The position numbers were made by a program, and so were the translations under genes. Under the pieces are notes generated by a model. The model was given only the letters and a program-made list of their open reading frames with translations, was not told where the DNA came from and searched no databases. From Natronomonas aquatica (GTDB lineage: Archaea > Halobacteriota > Halobacteria > Halobacteriales > Haloarculaceae), in the NCBI RefSeq assembly GCF_024449025.1, contig NZ_JAHLKM010000005.1, forward strand, positions 49,605 through 113,604: 64,000 nucleotides of DNA, given 5' to 3'. This document shows, piece after piece, positions 16,169 through 26,040 of the stretch (the first letter of the stretch is position 1; each line of letters opens with the position of its first letter).

Positions 16169-19100
16169 TTGGGCCTCGTACTCCTCTTCGTATCGATCGC
16201 CATCGGATGCTTCGTCGCTGCCGTTTACGGATCGCGGCTTCAAGGACGGGATACGCAACTCGGGCTCAGAGCCGTGTTGGTAACGAACGGACTGTGGCTG
16301 ACCTTCCAAGCACTTGGACTGTTTACCACAAATGAGAGCCTCAGTGCCGCACTGTATATCGGCGGCCTGATCTGGGGCCTCACTGGGGTCGGCGCATGGG
16401 TGTACTTCATCTCCGCCTACACCGGTCGATCGTATCACCGAGATCGACGCTACCGTAGACTCGCGGTCGGTGTCTACCTTGGCCTCGTCACGGTCAAACT
16501 CACCAATCCGTTGTACGGCCTCTACGTTCAGACACAAATCCAGCCGGCTCCATACCCGCATCTCGTCGTCGAACCGCAACTGTTCTATTGGATCTCGTTC
16601 ACGCTCACCTACACACTCGTAGCGATCAGTTTCTACTGGCTGCTCAACGCTTTCCGCGGTTCCTCGCAGCCGACCGCGGGGCTCAGCGCGCTCGCAGTGC
16701 TTTCGCTGGTTCCGGTCATTCCACGGGCAGCCTTCACGGTACTTCCAGCCGGGGCCTTCCCGCCTGTCTTGTTAGGGGTGAGTTTCGAGCCGATCGGTGT
16801 CGCCGGCTTCACGCTTGCAATGTTGGTATTCGTCGAGGACACGTTTCGGCGAGTCGAACGCTCTGCTCGATCAGAGGTCTTCGAGAAGGCTGATGATGCC
16901 ATGTTCGTGTACGATCCCAACGGAGAACTCGTCGAAACCAACAGACAGGCCGACAGCCTACAGTCGAATATCGGCATCAGGTGTCCAACCATCGAGGCGT
17001 TCGAACAAACGTTCAAACCTGCCGATGAAGACGATGAGTCGAGCGTCGTCTCTATCGAAACCGACGGATCGACCCGGTACTTCGACATTACAATTAATCC
17101 GATGGGAATTGGGACCGAGAACGTCGGAACGGTCGCCGGCGTTCGGGATGTCACGGAGCGCAGGGAACGGAAACGCGATCTTGAATTGAAACAGCGAGCT
17201 ATGGATGAGGCGACGGTCGGGATCACGATCAGCGATCCGGACACCGAGGATAACCCGCTGGTGTATGTGAACGACGGCTTCGTCGAACAGACCGGCTACA
17301 GCCGCCAAGAGGTACTTGGACGGAACTGTCGGTTCCTGCAAGGCGACGATAGGGACCAAGCCGAGCTTGACGACCTGCGGGAAGCAATCGCGGCCGAAGA
17401 GCCGATAACCGTCGAATTGCGCAACTACCGCAAGGACGGCGAACAGTTCTGGAATCGTCTCTCGGTGACACCAGTCTACGACGAGGCCGACGACTTGACC
17501 TACTACATCGGTATCCAGCAGGACGTGACCGAGCAGAAAGAAAAGGAGCGCGAATTGCGAGCGGAACAGGAACGGTTTGAGCTGCTCACCGAGAGCGTCG
17601 AAGAGTACGCTTTCATCGTCGTCGATGAAGACGGCGACATCCGGACGTGGAATGAGGGTGCAACGAACCTCTTTGGCTACAAAGCCGAGACCGCCCTCGG
17701 GATGCCGATGGCTCACCTTCACCCTGAAGCTGACCGCCAGTCAGGGCTCCCAACCCGGGTGCTCCAGCAAGCCCGGATTGCCGGCGAAAGCAGTGATGAG
17801 GGCCGGCGCGTCCGTGCCGACGGCTCAGAGTTCTACGCCGACGTTCGCTACGCAGCCCTCGAAACCGACGACGGCGAGTTTCGGGGCCACGCGGCGATTG
17901 TTCGGGACATGACCGAAGAGCGACAACAACGTCGTAGAACCGAGCGGTTCGTTGAGGAATCCGACGACGTCGTCTCGATACTCGATGCGGACGGAACTTT
18001 TGATTATATCAGCGGTTCCGCCGATCACGTGCTCGGTCACGATTCCGACGCTCTACTCGAAGAGAGCCTCTTTGATTACCTACATCCCAGCGACCGGAAG
18101 CGGGTCATGGAAGCGTTCTTTGACTGCGTCGAAGATATAGAAGGCGACATCGAGATCGAAGGCCGGTTTGAATCCGGCAGTAGCGAGTGGTTAAACGTCA
18201 ATATCAGGTGCCGCAATATGCGTGCCGATGATCCGATCGACGGGATACTCCTGTATCTCCGTGACGTGACCGACAGCAAAGAGCGCACCCGGCGGCTGGA
18301 AGCGATTTTCAACGGCACGTTCCAGTTCACGGGGTTGTTAGAGCCCGACTCGACGGTGATCGAGGTCAACGACGCCGCGCTCGAATTCGGCGGGTTCGAG
18401 CGCGAGAACGTTGTCGGAGAGCCGTTCTACGAAGCACCATGGTGGACACACTCCGAAGAAGTCAATAACCGTATCCAGGACGCACTTGCGCGTGCAGCCG
18501 AAGGCGAGTTCGTTCGCTATGAGACAGATGTCAAGGGTGCAGAGGGACTTGCGACGATCGATTTTTCTGTCAAGCCAGTGACTGACGAGGACGGCGATGT
18601 GACGCTGCTCATCGTGGAAGGGCGCGACATCACAGCCCAACGACAACAAGGGCAACACCTGAATGTAATGCAGCGCGTGATGCGGCACAACATGCGAAAC
18701 GATCTGAGCAAAGTCCGAGGATGGGCTGAGTTACTCGCCGAGGAGTCCGATCCCGACGAACGGGCTCGCCAATTCGAGACGATCGAACGCATTTTGAAAA
18801 AGTGGGGGAGTATGACGGAGAACATAGAGCGAATCCAGGGCGCGATACAGTCCCAGCGAGACGAGCAGACTACCGTCGACGCGTCGGGACTCGTAGAGAA
18901 AGTAACAGAATCAAGCAAGGAAACGTTCCCAGAAGCTGAAATTGAGGCAGAAATCGCTGATATAGAGTCTGCACCGGTTCCAGCGGTGCTCGGTGAAGCG
19001 CTGCGGGAGTTGATCGAGAACGCCATCGAAGCGACCCCGAACGACGACTGCCGCGTTGAGGTTCGGCTCTCTCGGCCGGACAATAATTGGGTTTATGTTG

Positions 19101-19333
19101 ACGTGGTCGATAACGGCTCCGGGATGCCCGAGATGGAAGCCGACGTGCTCGAAAACGGTGAAGAGACGCCGCTCAATCACGGGAAAGGGCTCGGTGTGTG
19201 GATGATACGGATGCTCGTCAAACAGGCCGGCGGTGATGTCTCTGTTGATGCGACCCCGGATGGGACGACGGTCAGTCTCATGATACCAGTCAGAGACGAA
19301 ACTGCTACCAACACGCACTCAACGACGTACTGA
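16169..19333 (+). CDS. Membrane histidine kinase with LOV (blue-light) and further PAS domains
   Basis: The protein is about 1054 residues. The N-terminus (about 1-220) has seven hydrophobic segments of the histidine-kinase 7TM type. After it come a short PAS, then a LOV domain (nucleotides about 17190-17540) with the full flavin motif GRNCRFLQG (Cys387, codon 17327-17329) plus VELRNYRKDGEQFWN and YYIGIQQDVT. At least three more PAS domains follow. The kinase core has H-box MRHNMRND (His840), N-box ELIENAIEA, G1 DNGSGMP and G2 HGKGLGVW. The flavin-bonding Cys predicts blue-light sensing. The start is uncertain: no ATG or GTG lies at the expected place. TTG 16169 fits the membrane domain best; the frame stays open to an ATG at 15923, but that part is antisense to the PAS fragment. 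Confidence 0.85.
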   Translation: MGLVLLFVSIAIGCFVAAVYGSRLQGRDTQLGLRAVLVTNGLWLTFQALGLFTTNESLSAALYIGGLIWGLTGVGAWVYFISAYTGRSYHRDRRYRRLAVGVYLGLVTVKLTNPLYGLYVQTQIQPAPYPHLVVEPQLFYWISFTLTYTLVAISFYWLLNAFRGSSQPTAGLSALAVLSLVPVIPRAAFTVLPAGAFPPVLLGVSFEPIGVAGFTLAMLVFVEDTFRRVERSARSEVFEKADDAMFVYDPNGELVETNRQADSLQSNIGIRCPTIEAFEQTFKPADEDDESSVVSIETDGSTRYFDITINPMGIGTENVGTVAGVRDVTERRERKRDLELKQRAMDEATVGITISDPDTEDNPLVYVNDGFVEQTGYSRQEVLGRNCRFLQGDDRDQAELDDLREAIAAEEPITVELRNYRKDGEQFWNRLSVTPVYDEADDLTYYIGIQQDVTEQKEKERELRAEQERFELLTESVEEYAFIVVDEDGDIRTWNEGATNLFGYKAETALGMPMAHLHPEADRQSGLPTRVLQQARIAGESSDEGRRVRADGSEFYADVRYAALETDDGEFRGHAAIVRDMTEERQQRRRTERFVEESDDVVSILDADGTFDYISGSADHVLGHDSDALLEESLFDYLHPSDRKRVMEAFFDCVEDIEGDIEIEGRFESGSSEWLNVNIRCRNMRADDPIDGILLYLRDVTDSKERTRRLEAIFNGTFQFTGLLEPDSTVIEVNDAALEFGGFERENVVGEPFYEAPWWTHSEEVNNRIQDALARAAEGEFVRYETDVKGAEGLATIDFSVKPVTDEDGDVTLLIVEGRDITAQRQQGQHLNVMQRVMRHNMRNDLSKVRGWAELLAEESDPDERARQFETIERILKKWGSMTENIERIQGAIQSQRDEQTTVDASGLVEKVTESSKETFPEAEIEAEIADIESAPVPAVLGEALRELIENAIEATPNDDCRVEVRLSRPDNNWVYVDVVDNGSGMPEMEADVLENGEETPLNHGKGLGVWMIRMLVKQAGGDVSVDATPDGTTVSLMIPVRDETATNTHSTTY

Positions 19334-19687
19334 AGGTGACCCTGGAAATGGGTACTTTACCATGGGATCACAGCGAGAACGAGTCCCGATGGCCAGGCCA
19401 TGCCCGGACTAGGGGCCATACGAGAGATTGCCGTAGATCATGCGTACATGACGCTGTAACCCTCAGAAGGTGGGGACAGCATGCACAACAGCTTGGAAAT
19501 TCGAGATCGGTGTCACGTCCAGACATATGTCACTCGATAACAAACACTCTTGGTTAAATCTCCTATTTTTCGACGTTCCAGAGCCTGTATACCCAAATTT
19601 GTCTTTTTGAACTAGTTCCATCGATCGTTTCTGGCTGGAGCTCACCTGAAATGGAATTTTCGCTCTACACCGCCCGGGAGAGACAAG
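19334..19687. other. Gene-free stretch between the LOV kinase and the insertion element
   Basis: I see no supported gene. The sequence is intermediate in GC. A short stretch at about 19630-19650 (GCTGGAGCTCACCTG) weakly resembles part of the 200-bp repeat, but too little to call a third copy. Confidence 0.4.
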
Positions 19688-19697
19688 TTGACATCCT

Positions 19698-19717
19698 CCT
19701 GCGCCTGAAGACGCAGG
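19698..19717 (-). repeat. Right-end hairpin of the first TnpB element
   Basis: CCTGCG and CGCAGG are perfect 6-bp arms around an 8-nt loop. Such right-end stem-loops are recognition sites for TnpA and also form the 3' part of the TnpB guide RNA scaffold. Confidence 0.7.
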
Positions 19718-19736
19718 AATCCCAAGCGTGGGGATA

Positions 19737-21065
19737 TTAAGGTCTACAGTCCACCACCTCTGTCTGCGGTTGGAATCCGCAGGAGAGGTCATACAGGTAG
19801 ACTGCTGGCTGTGCCAACCAGCCGGTACACCTATCCCCGGACAACTGCCCGGAAGACTCGGAGTTACTTTCATCGACGCTGTTTATATCGAGACGGATGT
19901 TCTCCGCCCCATTCACATCCGCGTTGAACGCATCATTGTGTTCGTCGCACACGTACAGACCACGTTCAACCCGCTGATTCTCATCTGTTTTCCCGCACAC
20001 GCAACACGTCTTACTGGTATTCCGTTCGTCCACTTCGTTCACTTCGATACCTTCCACTTTCGCCTTGTACGTGAAAATCGAGGTGAAGCGGTCGAACGCC
20101 CAGCCGTGCAAGTCGAGGTTGCCGTGCCGACCCCAGTTTTTCGCCTCGCCATCGCCGTCTTCACGCACTCTTTCCAAGTCACCAATATTGATTCGACCAA
20201 CCTGTTTCTCAACACACCGCTCAACGATGTGCTTGGCGAGACTGTGGAAAAAGTGGGTGCGGCGGTCACTCCATTTCGCATGGAGTCGCGTTGCTCGCTT
20301 GCCGCCTGAGTCGTCGCACTTGGCGATTTCTTTCGGGAAGTAGTACCCGTCTTGTTTCAGACGGTTGCCCGGATACAAGTCGGCTTCTTCCGTGCTGTAG
20401 GCAACAGCGGCGAAATTGCAGATGCCGAGGTCGATGCCAGCGGTTTCATCACCGGGAGCGTCTGGGGTTTCAATCTCGTCTTTGCAGACGATGTGAAGCT
20501 CCCACTGGCCTTTCGCACGGTTGTAGACGGCACGCACCTGTTGGACGTTCTCAACAGTCGCGTCAGGCCGGGTTTCGTATTCGACCAGCATATACTCCCA
20601 CGCTTTCGGGTGTTCTTTGTGGTTTGCGCCTTTGCTGAGGCGAATCTTGTTGTGTTTCTGGTCGTGCTTGAACCCGTTCTGTTTCCACGTCACCGTGCTA
20701 CGGGGGTGTTCTTCGTGAACACGATTGCCGTCTTGGTCGTAGTAGTTGCGTTTGCGGTAGCCCGGCGGGTTCGCACGGTCATCGGACTTGCGTTTCTGAT
20801 ACCACGAGTGAAAGCTTTCAGCAAGCTCCTCAAGAACTCGCTGACTGGACTGGCTATGCAGTCCGTTGTATTTTGGATGTGTCTTCAGCTCGCGTTTCAA
20901 GTCTTTATGATCGGGGATCTCGCCGGTTTCGTCCCAGACGTTGCGGGCGTGGTAGTTGGCGACGTTCCAGAGTTTGCTGGCACTCCACCCATGCCGGTCG
21001 AGCGACTCTGCAACCTGTGAGTAGTTGCAGATTTTCGCTTGGTGGGTGCGGTGAACTTTCAGCAT
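19737..21065 (-). CDS. tnpB: TnpB RNA-guided endonuclease (IS1341 type)
   Basis: This 442-residue protein has a complete RuvC-like triad: Asp212 in AGIDLGICNFA, Glu298 in IGDLERV and Asp383 in FNADVNGAENI. The zinc-ribbon has Cys354 and Cys357 (CCVCGK) but the second pair is Cys373 and His376 (VCDEH), where Cys-x2-Cys is usual. The length is normal for haloarchaeal TnpB. TnpB uses an RNA from its own right end to cut matching DNA and keep the element in place. The C-terminus, CTGWLAQPAVYLYDLSCGF, is shared with a decayed tail in the small element at 30.1 kb. The reading frame looks intact, so it may be active. Confidence 0.93.
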   Translation of the reverse strand: MLKVHRTHQAKICNYSQVAESLDRHGWSASKLWNVANYHARNVWDETGEIPDHKDLKRELKTHPKYNGLHSQSSQRVLEELAESFHSWYQKRKSDDRANPPGYRKRNYYDQDGNRVHEEHPRSTVTWKQNGFKHDQKHNKIRLSKGANHKEHPKAWEYMLVEYETRPDATVENVQQVRAVYNRAKGQWELHIVCKDEIETPDAPGDETAGIDLGICNFAAVAYSTEEADLYPGNRLKQDGYYFPKEIAKCDDSGGKRATRLHAKWSDRRTHFFHSLAKHIVERCVEKQVGRINIGDLERVREDGDGEAKNWGRHGNLDLHGWAFDRFTSIFTYKAKVEGIEVNEVDERNTSKTCCVCGKTDENQRVERGLYVCDEHNDAFNADVNGAENIRLDINSVDESNSESSGQLSGDRCTGWLAQPAVYLYDLSCGFQPQTEVVDCRP

Positions 21066-21366
21066 CGCGTGGAACGCCTCTATAAGTGCTTATAACAACC
21101 TAAATTGTAAAGGTTGTGGTTGGAGTTGAATATCCAGACGTGGTGTAGCCGGTGGGTTGACCATTGGAGTATCGGCTTCATCACCCGCCTGTTCGGTCCT
21201 CGGTTCCGACTTGCGGTCGGAACACTCGTCCCTCACGGGAAGGCGGGTGTATTCACCTCGAATCTCTATAATCTCCGTCGATTTGTAATTGGTGAACGGA
21301 CAAATGTTATCACACCGTATTGGACAGGCGCGGAAGGTTTTTTGATGGTCGTGTCCCCTCTCGAAC

Positions 21367-22698
21367 ATGGACGACCTTGAGACGACGACCACAGATCTAG
21401 TGATCCCCGACGAACGCGTTTACGGGACCTGCGGGACGACCGAGTTCCCCCGGGTCGGCGTGATCGAACAGGACTGGGAGACGAACCCCATCCCGGAGGA
21501 CCGCCTCGCGGCCGAAGCGAGCGCGGCAGTCGCGGAACTCGCCCTCGAAGACGTCCCGGCCGGCGGCGAGGTCGCCGTCGGCGCCGGCTCGCGCGGCATC
21601 GCGAACGTCCCGGAGATCGTTCGCGGCGTCGTGGAGGGTCTTTCCGACCGCGGCTACGAGCCGTTCGTCTTCCCGGCGATGGGGAGCCACGGCGGCGCGA
21701 CCGCCGAGGGCCAACGCGAGAAGCTCGCCGCGCTCGGCGTCACCGAGGCGGCTGTGGGGTGTGAAGTCCGCGCGACGATGGAGACGGAGATCGTCGGCGA
21801 AACCGACGATCACGGGATCGCCGTCCACGCCGACGCCAACGCCGCCGCGGCGGACGCGATCGTGCCGGTCAACCGCGTGAAGCCGCACACGGACTTCGAC
21901 GGCGACGTCGAGAGCGGTCTCTCGAAGATGCTCGTTATCGGCATGGGCAAACAGCGGGGCGCCCAGATGGCCCACCGCTGGGCGCTGGACTGGAGCTTCC
22001 GCAACATGCTTCCGGAGATCGCCTCGTTGATCATCGATCGACTTCCGGTGGTCGGCGGCGTCGCCGTCGTCGAGGACCTCCACGACGACACCACGATCAT
22101 CGAGGGCGTCCCGCCGGAGGGCTTCCTCTCGCGGGAGGCCGAGCTGCTCGAGATCGCCTACGAACAGCTCCCTACGCTCCCGTTCGATGACCTCGACGTG
22201 CTCGTGCTCGACCGCATGGGCAAGGACATAAGCGGTCCCGGGATGGATCCGAACGTGCTCCAGCGGCGCCCCTACGAGCCGGAGCCGATCCTCGAGCATC
22301 CGCGATACACGCGCGTATATACCCGGTCTCTCACCCAACCCTCACACGGTAACGCCATCGGGCTCGGACTCGCGGACCTCGTCCACGCCGACCTGATCGA
22401 GGAAATGGAACCGGAGAAGGCGTTCACGAACGCCGTGACCGCGAGCGCGCTTCGGGGGATCCGCACCCCGACGGCCGTCGAGAACGACCGGGCCGGCCTC
22501 ACCGTCTGTCTGTCCACGATCGGCGTGAACGAACCCGAGAGCGTCCGGCTCGTCCGAGCGCGCGACACGATGCGTCTCGGCACTCTCGTCGCGAGCGAGG
22601 CGCTCGTCGAGGAGGCGCGCGAGCGAGAGGACCTTCGCGTCGTCGCCGAACCCGAGCCGATCGACTTCGAAGACGACGATTTCCTCGCGTTCCCGTGA
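21367..22698 (+). CDS. LarA-like (DUF2088 / nickel-dependent lactate racemase family) protein
   Basis: The 443-residue protein looks like the LarA/DUF2088 family. It has an N-terminal domain with VAVGAGSRGIANVPEIVRGV and FPAMGSHGGATAEGQREKLAALG (about 100-130), NRVKPHTDFDGDVESGLSKM (about 180-200), and a C-terminal half with DRMGKDISGPGMDPNVLQR. LarA enzymes racemise 2-hydroxy acids with a nickel-pincer cofactor. The histidines SHGG and KPH are compatible with that, but the substrate here is unknown and no larB/C/E genes are nearby. The ATG at 21367 lies 105 bp from the end of the TnpB element, so core sequence resumes here. Confidence 0.7.
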   Translation: MDDLETTTTDLVIPDERVYGTCGTTEFPRVGVIEQDWETNPIPEDRLAAEASAAVAELALEDVPAGGEVAVGAGSRGIANVPEIVRGVVEGLSDRGYEPFVFPAMGSHGGATAEGQREKLAALGVTEAAVGCEVRATMETEIVGETDDHGIAVHADANAAAADAIVPVNRVKPHTDFDGDVESGLSKMLVIGMGKQRGAQMAHRWALDWSFRNMLPEIASLIIDRLPVVGGVAVVEDLHDDTTIIEGVPPEGFLSREAELLEIAYEQLPTLPFDDLDVLVLDRMGKDISGPGMDPNVLQRRPYEPEPILEHPRYTRVYTRSLTQPSHGNAIGLGLADLVHADLIEEMEPEKAFTNAVTASALRGIRTPTAVENDRAGLTVCLSTIGVNEPESVRLVRARDTMRLGTLVASEALVEEAREREDLRVVAEPEPIDFEDDDFLAFP

Positions 22699-22758
22699 GA
22701 GCGTGCCAGCGGCGTCATGGCAGCATCCGTGGGCGTTTCGTCGCCTCCACAGATGGAT

Positions 22759-23916
22759 TCACGACGGCAGCCGCCCGGCCCGTTCGAGGCCGGCAAATAC
22801 GGAAAGCACCACGAGGAGAAACACCGCGGCCGCAGTGAAGACCGCATCGTAGCCGTAGCCGCGTTCGATCAGGCTGCCGAGAACCGACGAGCCGACCGAC
22901 TGTGAGAGCATCCAGGTGGAGCTGAACACGGCGTATGCGCTCCCGCGGGCCGAATCCGGCAGCGCGCTCAGGATGTAGGTGTCGGTCGCCGGGAACATGG
23001 CATGGATGACGAACCCGATGACGGCGGACATCACGGCGAGTGCCAGAAAGCCCTCGGCCGCGATCAAAAGCAGGAGGCTTCCGGCGAAGGAGCCACCGAT
23101 GGCGAGCAGAAACGGGACCGACGGCAGCCGGTCGGTGAGTTCGCCGCCGAGGAAAAACGCGGGGACGCCGGCCGCGAAGACGATCGTCAGCATCGTCGAG
23201 GCCTCCGCCGGCGAAAGGCCGCGGGACTGCATGTACAGATCATAGAAATTGAACACGCCCTGCCAGACGAACACGACAGCCCCGGACAGCCCCAGCGCGG
23301 CGAGGATGATCCGCCACTCCGAGCGCGCGCCCGCTACCAGTGACCGGTCTCCCTCGCCTGCGGCGGGCATTTCGGTCCGTCGGGCCTGGATGGCGGTATA
23401 GACGGTTACCACGGCGGCGCCGGCGGCGATCGTCCACAGCGCGTACCGCCAATCGACCCAAAGCGAGACGGCGACGAGCGGCGCAGCCGCCACGGCCGCG
23501 ATCTGGTTCGCGGTCCCGTGAATCCCCATGACGCGACCGATCCGATCCGGGAACAGCTCGCTCAAAAGCGGCTGTGCCGAGACGAAATAGACGCCGGAGG
23601 CGGTACCCATGAAGAACGCCCCGAGCATGAGCTGTCGGACGGTCGTCGCCGCGCCGGCAGCGGCGGCCGACACCACGAGGATAGCTCCCGAAACGAAGAC
23701 GAGATAGTGCCGCGGGACGCGCGTGAGCAACCACCCGGCCGGGAGTCGCAGGGACGCGCTGCCAACCCACGCGAGCGTCGCGATGAGGCCCGCGGTCGCC
23801 TCGCCGATGCCGAACTCGGCGATGAACACGTCCAAAAGCGGCGCGAAAACGATCCTGGCGAGATTGAGGAAGAAGACGAGACCACACAACGACCCGAGCA
23901 GGCGACGGCGGCTCAC
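22759..23916 (-). CDS. Major facilitator superfamily transporter
   Basis: This 385-residue membrane protein has about twelve hydrophobic segments. The loop after the second helix (LRLPAGWLLTRVPRHYL) is the MFS signature region (G-x-L-x-D-R-like), and the middle loop (RRTEMPAAGEGDRS) is basic then polar, separating the two six-helix halves. It is probably an exporter or solute carrier; nothing in the sequence tells the substrate. It starts with GTG at 23916. It is convergent with the LarA-like gene (60 bp apart) and divergent from the thermosome across a promoter-bearing gap. Confidence 0.85.
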   Translation of the reverse strand: MSRRRLLGSLCGLVFFLNLARIVFAPLLDVFIAEFGIGEATAGLIATLAWVGSASLRLPAGWLLTRVPRHYLVFVSGAILVVSAAAAGAATTVRQLMLGAFFMGTASGVYFVSAQPLLSELFPDRIGRVMGIHGTANQIAAVAAAPLVAVSLWVDWRYALWTIAAGAAVVTVYTAIQARRTEMPAAGEGDRSLVAGARSEWRIILAALGLSGAVVFVWQGVFNFYDLYMQSRGLSPAEASTMLTIVFAAGVPAFFLGGELTDRLPSVPFLLAIGGSFAGSLLLLIAAEGFLALAVMSAVIGFVIHAMFPATDTYILSALPDSARGSAYAVFSSTWMLSQSVGSSVLGSLIERGYGYDAVFTAAAVFLLVVLSVFAGLERAGRLPS

Positions 23917-24252
23917 ACCGAGGATTCGAGCGTGAGAGGTTCAAGTTATCGGAGTCTCGCGGCGGAGCGATATCCCTCGTTGATACGTCACGAAACGGCG
24001 AACCCGGGTACATCGAGCGACGAGCATGGACTGCCCGAACGGTTCGGTCGTGGCGTCCCACGAGAATATATAAAACCCGGAGCACGACGGTGCCGGACCG
24101 AAGCTATCGGACCGCCCCATCACCCAAGATAACTAATACCACAGTTCCGCCGTTCGTCGATTCTCTCGGGTCCACAGCGGTCGGTCGGGCTCGCGCTCGT
24201 CGCGCGTATTAGATACATTTATATAGAACTACCGACAATCATTTGGACGACT
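23917..24252. other. Divergent promoter region between MFS and thermosome genes
   Basis: There is no gene in these 336 bp. ATATATAAAA (24063-24072) and TTTATATA (24218-24225) are two strong TATA elements in the plus direction. The second serves the thermosome. The first has no recognised gene directly downstream. Confidence 0.5.
24218..24225 (+). promoter_or_regulatory. Thermosome TATA box
   Basis: TTTATATA lies about 30 bp before the ATG at 24253. Transcription is therefore expected to start within a few bases of the start codon. A purine-rich BRE-like stretch (AGATACA) precedes it. Confidence 0.7.
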
Positions 24253-25923
24253 ATGAGCCAACAGCAGCGAATGGGAGGTCAGCCGATGATCATCCTCGGC
24301 GAAGATTCCCAGCGAATGAAGGACCGCGACGCCCAGTCGCACAACATCTCGGCAGCGAAGGCGGTCGCCGAGTCGGTACGATCGACCCTCGGCCCCAAAG
24401 GGATGGACAAGATGCTCGTCTCCTCGATGGGCAGCATCACAGTCACGAACGACGGTGTCACCATCCTCGAGGAGATGGACATCGACAACCCGACCGCCGA
24501 GATGATCGTTCAGGTCGCCGAGACACAGGAAGACGAGGCGGGCGACGGCACCACGACGGCCGTCTCGATAGCCGGTGAACTCCTGAAGAACGCCGAGGAC
24601 CTCCTGGATCAGGACATCCACCCGACGGCGATGATCAAGGGGTTCCACCTCGCGAGCGAGCGGGCCCGCGAGGAAGTCGACAACGTCGCCCACGAGATCG
24701 ATCCCGAGGACACCGAACTCCTCAAGCAGGTCGCCGAGACATCGATGACCGGCAAGGGCGCCGAACTCGAAAAGGAGGCGCTCGCGGAACTCGTCGTCAA
24801 CGCGGTCCAGGCTGTGACCGTCGAGACCGACGACGGCGAGCAGATCGTCGACCTCGAGTACGTCCACACCGAGACCCAGACGGGCCGCTCGGCCAGCGAG
24901 TCCGAACTGTTCGACGGCGCGGTCGTCAGCAAGAACCCGCCCCACGACGACATGCCGCTGGACGTCGAGGACGCAAGCGTGTTGCTCACCGACGAGCCGA
25001 TCGAGGTCGAGGAGACCGACGCCAACGCGAACCTCCAGCTCGACAGCCCTGATCAGCTTCAGGACTTTCTCGACAAGGAGGAAGAACAGCTCCGGAACAA
25101 GGTCGAGACGATCGCCGACGCCGGCGCGGACGTCGTGCTCTGTCAGAAGGGAATCGACGACCTCGCCGAGCACTTCTTCGCGAAGGAGGACATCCTCGCC
25201 ATCTCGCGGGTCAACTCGAGCGATATGTCGTTCCTGCGTGAGGTACTCGAAGCCGAGATCATCTCGGATATCGACGCGCTCGAGCCGTCCGATCTCGGCT
25301 CGGCGAACGTCGAGTACGGCGACGAAGCGCTGTTCTACATCGAAGGCACCGGCGAGGAGAGCCACGGCGTGACGCTTCTGCTCCGCGGGTCGACCGACCA
25401 CGTCGTCGACGAACTCGAGCGGGGGATCGGCGACGCGCTCGACGTCGTCGCCCAGACCGTCTCCGACGGCCGCGTGCTCGCCGGCGGCGGGGCGGTCGAG
25501 GTCGAGGTCGCACGCCGTGTCCGCGAGTACGCCGACAGCGTCTCCGGGCGCGAGCAGCTGGCCGTCGAATCGTTCGCCGACGCCCTGGAACTCGTCCCGC
25601 GCGTCCTCGCGGAGAACGCGGGACTGGACTCGATCGACACGCTTGTCGATCTGCGCGCCGCACACGACGACGGCCACGAGACGGCCGGGCTCAACGTCTT
25701 CACGGGCGAGGTAGTCGACACCTTCGAGGCCGGCGTCGTCGAGTCCGCCCACGCGAAACAGCAGGCGATCTCCTCTGCGACCGAGGCTGCGAACCTCGTA
25801 CTCAAGATCGACGACATCATCGCCGCGGGCGATCTCTCGACCGAGGGCGAAGAGGACGAGGGCGGCGCCGGCGGCATGGGCGGTATGGGCGGTATGGGCG
25901 GCGGCATGGGCGGCATGATGTGA
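24253..25923 (+). CDS. ths: Thermosome subunit (group II chaperonin)
   Basis: This 556-residue ATP-dependent folding chaperone is full length. Signature blocks are present: [16 protein letters not shown] (nucleotide-binding, about 41-56), [14 protein letters not shown], the ATPase motif [15 protein letters not shown] (about 97-111), and near the C-terminus [19 protein letters not shown]. It ends in the GGM-rich tail typical of thermosomes ([12 protein letters not shown]). Subunits assemble into eight- or nine-membered double rings in the cytoplasm. Haloarchaea often hold several paralogues; I cannot tell which this is. The strong TATA box and short leader suggest high expression. Confidence 0.97.
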   Translation: MSQQQRMGGQPMIILGEDSQRMKDRDAQSHNISAAKAVAESVRSTLGPKGMDKMLVSSMGSITVTNDGVTILEEMDIDNPTAEMIVQVAETQEDEAGDGTTTAVSIAGELLKNAEDLLDQDIHPTAMIKGFHLASERAREEVDNVAHEIDPEDTELLKQVAETSMTGKGAELEKEALAELVVNAVQAVTVETDDGEQIVDLEYVHTETQTGRSASESELFDGAVVSKNPPHDDMPLDVEDASVLLTDEPIEVEETDANANLQLDSPDQLQDFLDKEEEQLRNKVETIADAGADVVLCQKGIDDLAEHFFAKEDILAISRVNSSDMSFLREVLEAEIISDIDALEPSDLGSANVEYGDEALFYIEGTGEESHGVTLLLRGSTDHVVDELERGIGDALDVVAQTVSDGRVLAGGGAVEVEVARRVREYADSVSGREQLAVESFADALELVPRVLAENAGLDSIDTLVDLRAAHDDGHETAGLNVFTGEVVDTFEAGVVESAHAKQQAISSATEAANLVLKIDDIIAAGDLSTEGEEDEGGAGGMGGMGGMGGGMGGMM

Positions 25924-26040
25924 TCAATAGGACACTCTAAAGGAAACAGCGAGAGTTCCACTCCGTTCGTGTCCCTCCCTCCCGACCGCTCGACGCGGAG
26001 ACGACCCTTTTTGTACCGGACCGCACCTACACCTCCAGTA

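Larger units (their letters stand above)
19687..21262 (-). mobile_element. IS200/IS605-group element, TnpB-only (IS1341 type), no tnpA
   Basis: The element reads right to left. Its left end, at about 21167-21262, has the pattern TCGGCTTC-ATC-ACCCGCC followed by a GGCGGGTGT arm and CACCTCGA. Its right end, at 19688-19720, has TTGACATCC and the hairpin CCTGCG/CGCAGG (19698-19717), then AATCCC. These are subterminal hairpins rather than terminal inverted repeats, and no target duplication is visible, as expected for this group. A single tnpB fills it. The guide (omega) RNA of such elements normally comes from the tnpB 3' end through the right end, here about 19900 leftward to 19688. Movement would need a TnpA from elsewhere. 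Confidence 0.85.

Noticed and set aside
19625-19655. Third copy of the 200-bp tRNA-Met repeat
   Set aside because: Only about 15 bp resemble the repeat, with mismatches; not enough to call.
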